Shown: piece by piece, positions 60,560 through 64,000 of the stretch | Numbering within the stretch: the first letter of the stretch is position 1 | Layout of the letters: each line of letters opens with the position of its first letter | Source: Ignelater luminosus | Taxonomy: Eukaryota > Arthropoda > Insecta > Coleoptera > Elateridae | Direction: 5' to 3' | Assembly: GCA_011009095.1 (NCBI GenBank) | Contig: VTPC01090932.1 | Coordinates: forward strand, 124,001-188,000 | Length of the DNA stretch: 64,000 bases | Translations under genes and position numbers: made by a program | Notes under the pieces: generated by a model | What the model saw: only the letters and a program-made list of their open reading frames with translations | What the model was told of the DNA's origin: nothing | The model's database searches: none

Positions 60560-61760
60560 CATCCTAAAGGGCTATACTGGAAGAACTTCTTCACACATTC
60601 TGAACTCTTCACATTTTCTTCAGTTCGAACTCACTCTGGAATCAGGCGACCTTTTGGTCAGTTTCAATGTAACCTCTCTGTTTTCGATTATTATTCAATG
60701 TTGAGTTAAGATGGAAAAGCAATCGACCTGGCGACCTCAGTAGAAAAATGCTTGACTTCAACATATTTTCTGTTCCGTGGTGAATTCTACCAACAAGTCT
60801 TGGGAGCTGTGATGGGCTCTTTGTTGTCACCAGTAGTTGCGAATAATTTCACGAAGTCTTTTGAGACAGTGGATTCAGAATCCGAGTACAAACCTATGTT
60901 TGGTTTAGATACGTAGACCACACCTTCATCGTGTTGGCCACATGAAGAACACACGTTGTCCTGTTTTCTGCATCATCTAAACAATCACCATCCAGACATC
61001 AAATTCGTAATGAAAGTTGAGAATAATGGTTTCCTTCGTTTTCTTGATGTTCTCATCACTCGTCTACCTGATGGCAGCCTTGGTCACTCGGTATATCGTA
61101 AACCTGCATACACCAACAGATATCTTCATGCCGACTCCCATCGCTATCCGGCCCAAAAGTGATCCGTGATAAATTCACTCGTCCATCCAGCAATTTCCGT
61201 CTAGCAACCCAATAACATCCAAGGGAAACTAGAACATGTCCAAAAGACGCTCCGGAAACATAGAATCAAAACCGTCTTCAGGTCCATCAATAAAACATCA
61301 CAACTCCTACCTTCTCCTAACGATAAACACCGAATACTGTCATCTGAAGGAGTATACAGTATAATTTACTGCTGAACATCAGTATACATTGGAAAAACTG
61401 GTCGCTCGATCAACACACGCATTACTGAACACAAACAACGGTGTATAAGATCAGGCCGCATATCTACATCTGCTATTGTCGAACATCAACACGAAATAGG
61501 GAAACGAAACCGAAAACTTTCATGACCCGAGTCATTGTTGAATTACAATATATATTCAACGTTCTGCTCACTTTCAGAAGAAGCTTCGTCAGAAGACTAA
61601 AGAAGAACACAGTAACTCGATGTGTCAACCACGCTAGAGGCACAACTCTTCTGAAAAGAATGGAGAGAGTAGGGGTATACGCACAAGGTTTTATACACAA
61701 GGGTGGATTAATCGGCTGTAACAGTGGTCGGAGTCGTCATGTAGACTGATTTCCAAATGG
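60560..61760 (+). pseudogene. Penelope-like element fossil (RT + GIY-YIG endonuclease)
   Basis: RT motifs in order: SGDLLVSFNVTSLFS (60,640), STYFLFRGEFYQQVLGAVMG then LLSPVVAN (60,760-60,845), FRYVDHTFIVLA (60,905), HLNNHHPDIKFVMKVENNG with FLDVLITRLPDGSLG and HSVYRKPAYTNRYLHADSH (60,970-61,140). After frameshifts comes a GIY-YIG endonuclease: EGVYSI, a stop, then VYIGKTGRSINTRITEHKQR and ISTSAIVEHQHEIG (61,345-61,500). This RT plus C-terminal GIY-YIG order defines Penelope-like elements. The catalytic YVDD has become YVDH, and there are several frameshifts and stops. It is 5' truncated, starting within the RT. It acted as a retrotransposon using its own nuclease; now dead. Confidence 0.88.
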
Positions 61761-62639
61761 CGGAGAATGGATACCCTACATCGCGAATTATGTTATTAGG
61801 ATGTTTGTGAATTTATATTGCTTTGCTGATCTTTCTGGTGCAATAGAGAGATGATTTTTAAATAATAAGACTAATCTCCAAATAATATCTTACGCTCTGA
61901 CATTTTCACGTTTTCCCGTTTTTCCAGATCGCTGGAAACCCTGCTTGAGATATTCCGTACGGGATTCAAGGTTTTACAGTGGAAGAGTATTCAGGCAAAC
62001 AACTGCTGTTCTGATGATCATGATTCAAAAACAGGAAAACTATCCGTATGAGTGCATATCTGCACTATGACACCGACAATTATAAAAATGTGAGGATATG
62101 CATTAGCAAGCAGTCTATATATAACAAAGAAAAAAAGAGAATACGAAAAGTCTTAATATTAAAAGAAGCTAACACACTAGCTCTAGCAACAATTTAATGT
62201 TCAAAGCCAACCAAAATACAGAAAGTAAAAAGTGGCAAATTAGTTTGGTGCAATAGACCCCACGTTTAACATACACATACTGAGAAATGGTTACCACGCC
62301 AAAACTTAGTATCATCACCTCAGTGTTTTCGGTTCTGGCAGAAGTGGTAGCCGTTCCAGAAATTGAAATTCCTCTTCAGCTGGGAAAAATCATATGTGGT
62401 AGTTGTGGAAGTTAGGAAGAAGTCGCAATAGAGGTATAAGCTCTAGAAACGCATCTAAGAATCTTGTGGCCGCCTATTGGTGTTGATATAAGCTAAGTTT
62501 TCTTTTACGTCTTAAATTGCGAACGATCAGTTGCGGAAAAACGGGGAAAAGGAACTTTTAAAATCACACCTCCGCAATCGACGCCATGGTACTGTCGCGA
62601 GTTTTTGATTTTCATGTTTCAGAAGAAAACGGCTAAAGT
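61761..62639. other. Non-coding stretch
   Basis: No gene recognised. The last 200 bases may be decayed upstream sequence of the next retrotransposon. Confidence 0.4.
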
Positions 62640-63530
62640 GTGTTTCATTTCCAATTAGTCGGATGATCATACGCAGTAAAACTAAAATTATCTTCTCAAC
62701 AGACAGCCTAAGCCATACTGGAAGGTTCTATGCTAAGAGATCCTATCATTAGAGTAAATAATGTTCATATAAGGTGATCCTTGGTAATAGATATCTAGGA
62801 GCGCTAGATGACGATAAACAAACCTTTGCTCCACATATACAAACAGTATGTCGAAAAGTTACTTCCATAATTCAAAAATGCGAGAATATGTCAACTCGAT
62901 CATGAAAGCAATAAACAAGGAGCAATGTACTGTCTGAAGACCAATCAGCCCCAAAAGGTTGAATGAATTCTCAAGCAATAAGCAATAACGAAAAGTGGAA
63001 GAAAAACAATCAGTCACAAGCAATGGCAAGAACGATAGGGCTTTTCCACCAAAGGACGAAGAACATACCAGTTCTTGCAAAACATCACAATAAATCAATA
63101 ACGCTCATTTAACTTCACAAGGACTGGTTTAATTTCTGACAGGGCATGGCTCTTATTCAGTCAACCTCCACATATTCCATTTCAAAGATTCATTAAGGTG
63201 TAACTGCAGTGAGGTCGGAACACTGGGACGTATTATGCAGGATATGAGTCAAAAGTACAGAGACATGTTCCGTGACAAAAATAAATATTACAGAATTCCG
63301 AACTGTTTCCAGTGCTACCGATTATCGTCAAAGAAAAAAACTGCAACTTATAATAACAATAAAAAAAGCAAGAGAAAATAAAGAAGGCAACAGAATGAAT
63401 AAGAAACACCTGCGCCATAATTAGTACCGGAATTGTTGAACGGGTTCTAGAAATACCAGCAACATTTGATTTACAAGAGCGACAGGAAGGTTTCAACACC
63501 AAAAACTAGACTAAGAAGCATTAACGTAGT
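62640..63530 (+). pseudogene. Tail of an R1/Jockey/I-like non-LTR retrotransposon
   Basis: Broken frames give PIIRVNNVHI and NRYLGALDDDKQTFAPHIQT with VCRKVTSIIQK (62,740-62,870), the post-RT 'thumb' region of LINEs. These are followed by STKGRRTYQFLQNITIN (63,045) and FLTGHGSYSVNLHIF then FKDSLRCNCSEVGT (63,130-63,220), which match the C-terminal block 'FLTGHG ... CxC' of R1/Jockey/I-type elements. The catalytic RT core is absent upstream. Multiple stops. It differs from the elements at 7.8, 52.7 and 60.6 kb, so it is a fourth retroelement lineage in the window. Confidence 0.65.
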
Positions 63531-64000
63531 AAGTAAGTAAAATGAAAAATAAAATCCTGTCTTCGGATATTCGAAGAGTTCCAAGACATTGAAGGTGATG
63601 CAGACGGTGTTTTTCTTCATCAGGAGACGCTGGAGTAGATGGTGAAGAGCTGTGGTGAAACAGATGAATCTGTAGTGGAAAATGGGACAAATGACGGTTT
63701 TGTGTATGCGAAGCAGAATGCTGAAGTAGGACAATAAAGACACCTAAATAATAGTAAAGAAAAGATGTATTCCTAGTGGGATAAGTGAACTTTCGAATGA
63801 AGATATATTTAAAAAATCAAAAACCAATAATAAAGTTTTACATAAAATTTAAAATCAAGGTAGATGTATTCGTATTTCTAAAATCTTATGTTGGTAGTTA
63901 CTGTGCTGCTTGCACAGCATAATCAATCGGAACACCTGTACAATTCCAATATAGTGTCAATATTTTAATTAAAGATTTTAAATTTATTAACTGAAGAATA
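63531..64000. other. A+T-rich right edge
   Basis: No feature recognised. The minus-strand frames here overlap the retrotransposon tail and have no identity. Confidence 0.4.

Noticed and set aside
61540-61640. Search for a hammerhead core downstream of the GIY-YIG domain
   Set aside because: No CTGANGA followed by a paired stem and GAA was found; only loose CAGAAGAAG words.
61441-61749. 102-codon plus-strand frame
   Set aside because: It is out of frame with the GIY-YIG domain readable in the same place, so it is a shadow of the Penelope-like fossil.
1-64000. CRISPR arrays, operons, ribosome binding sites, rRNA and tRNA genes
   Set aside because: No regularly spaced identical repeats, no operon-like coding, and no cloverleaf or rRNA core sequence was seen. 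Introns and element types show eukaryotic DNA.

Overview
This window is nuclear DNA of an animal, most likely an insect or another arthropod. It is strongly A+T rich and gene poor. It holds one clearly recognisable cellular gene, split by spliceosomal introns, and at least ten decayed mobile elements of eukaryotic families: RTE and other non-LTR retrotransposons, a Penelope-like element, hAT, pogo/Tigger, Tc1, Helitron, and small inverted-repeat elements. Nothing suggests a bacterium, plasmid or phage. The short open reading frames across the window are mostly chance frames in A+T-rich DNA.

The cellular gene is the N-terminal part of a GDAP2 orthologue (macro-domain protein) on the minus strand. 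Six consecutive coding exons lie between 44,703 and 32,775, all with GT/AG borders, and the phase is continuous through 329 codons. The macro domain is complete. The C-terminal CRAL-TRIO domain of the family was not found, so its exons are either further along the minus strand past large introns, or outside the window. Intron 3 (6.7 kb) holds a complete-length but dead pogo/Tigger-like transposase in antisense. A dead hAT transposase lies past exon 6.

Layout: 0-9 kb, non-LTR debris, a possible signal-peptide exon near 3 kb, and an RTE fossil (7.8-9.1 kb, minus). 9.7-10.7 kb, an unclassified inverted-repeat element with a coding remnant. 13-17.4 kb, a cluster of short palindromic elements, including a PIF/Harbinger-like MITE and an inverted pair of repeats that can fold like a hammerhead ribozyme. 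18 kb, a TATA-box promoter candidate. 20.8-22.3 kb, a 217-bp MITE and a Tc1 fossil. 23.9-26.8 kb, three structured elements: a tandem repeat plus inverted-repeat element, a 1.1-kb foldback hairpin, and an element built from GGACGTCC-like palindromes. 27.7-28.8 kb, a Helitron with both termini and a relic of its protein start. 29.3-32 kb, hAT. 32.8-44.7 kb, GDAP2. 46.6 kb, a hAT-type MITE. 51.4-55.0 kb, a G+C-rich block followed by an endonuclease/RT retrotransposon fossil. 60.5-61.8 kb, a Penelope-like RT/GIY-YIG fossil. 62.6-63.5 kb, the tail of another non-LTR element.

No intact transposase, reverse transcriptase or other enzyme system was found. The observations most worth following are the hammerhead-like inverted repeats at 15.4-15.8 kb, the long hairpin at 24.9-26.0 kb, the palindrome-array element at 26.4 kb, and three unassigned exon or promoter candidates.
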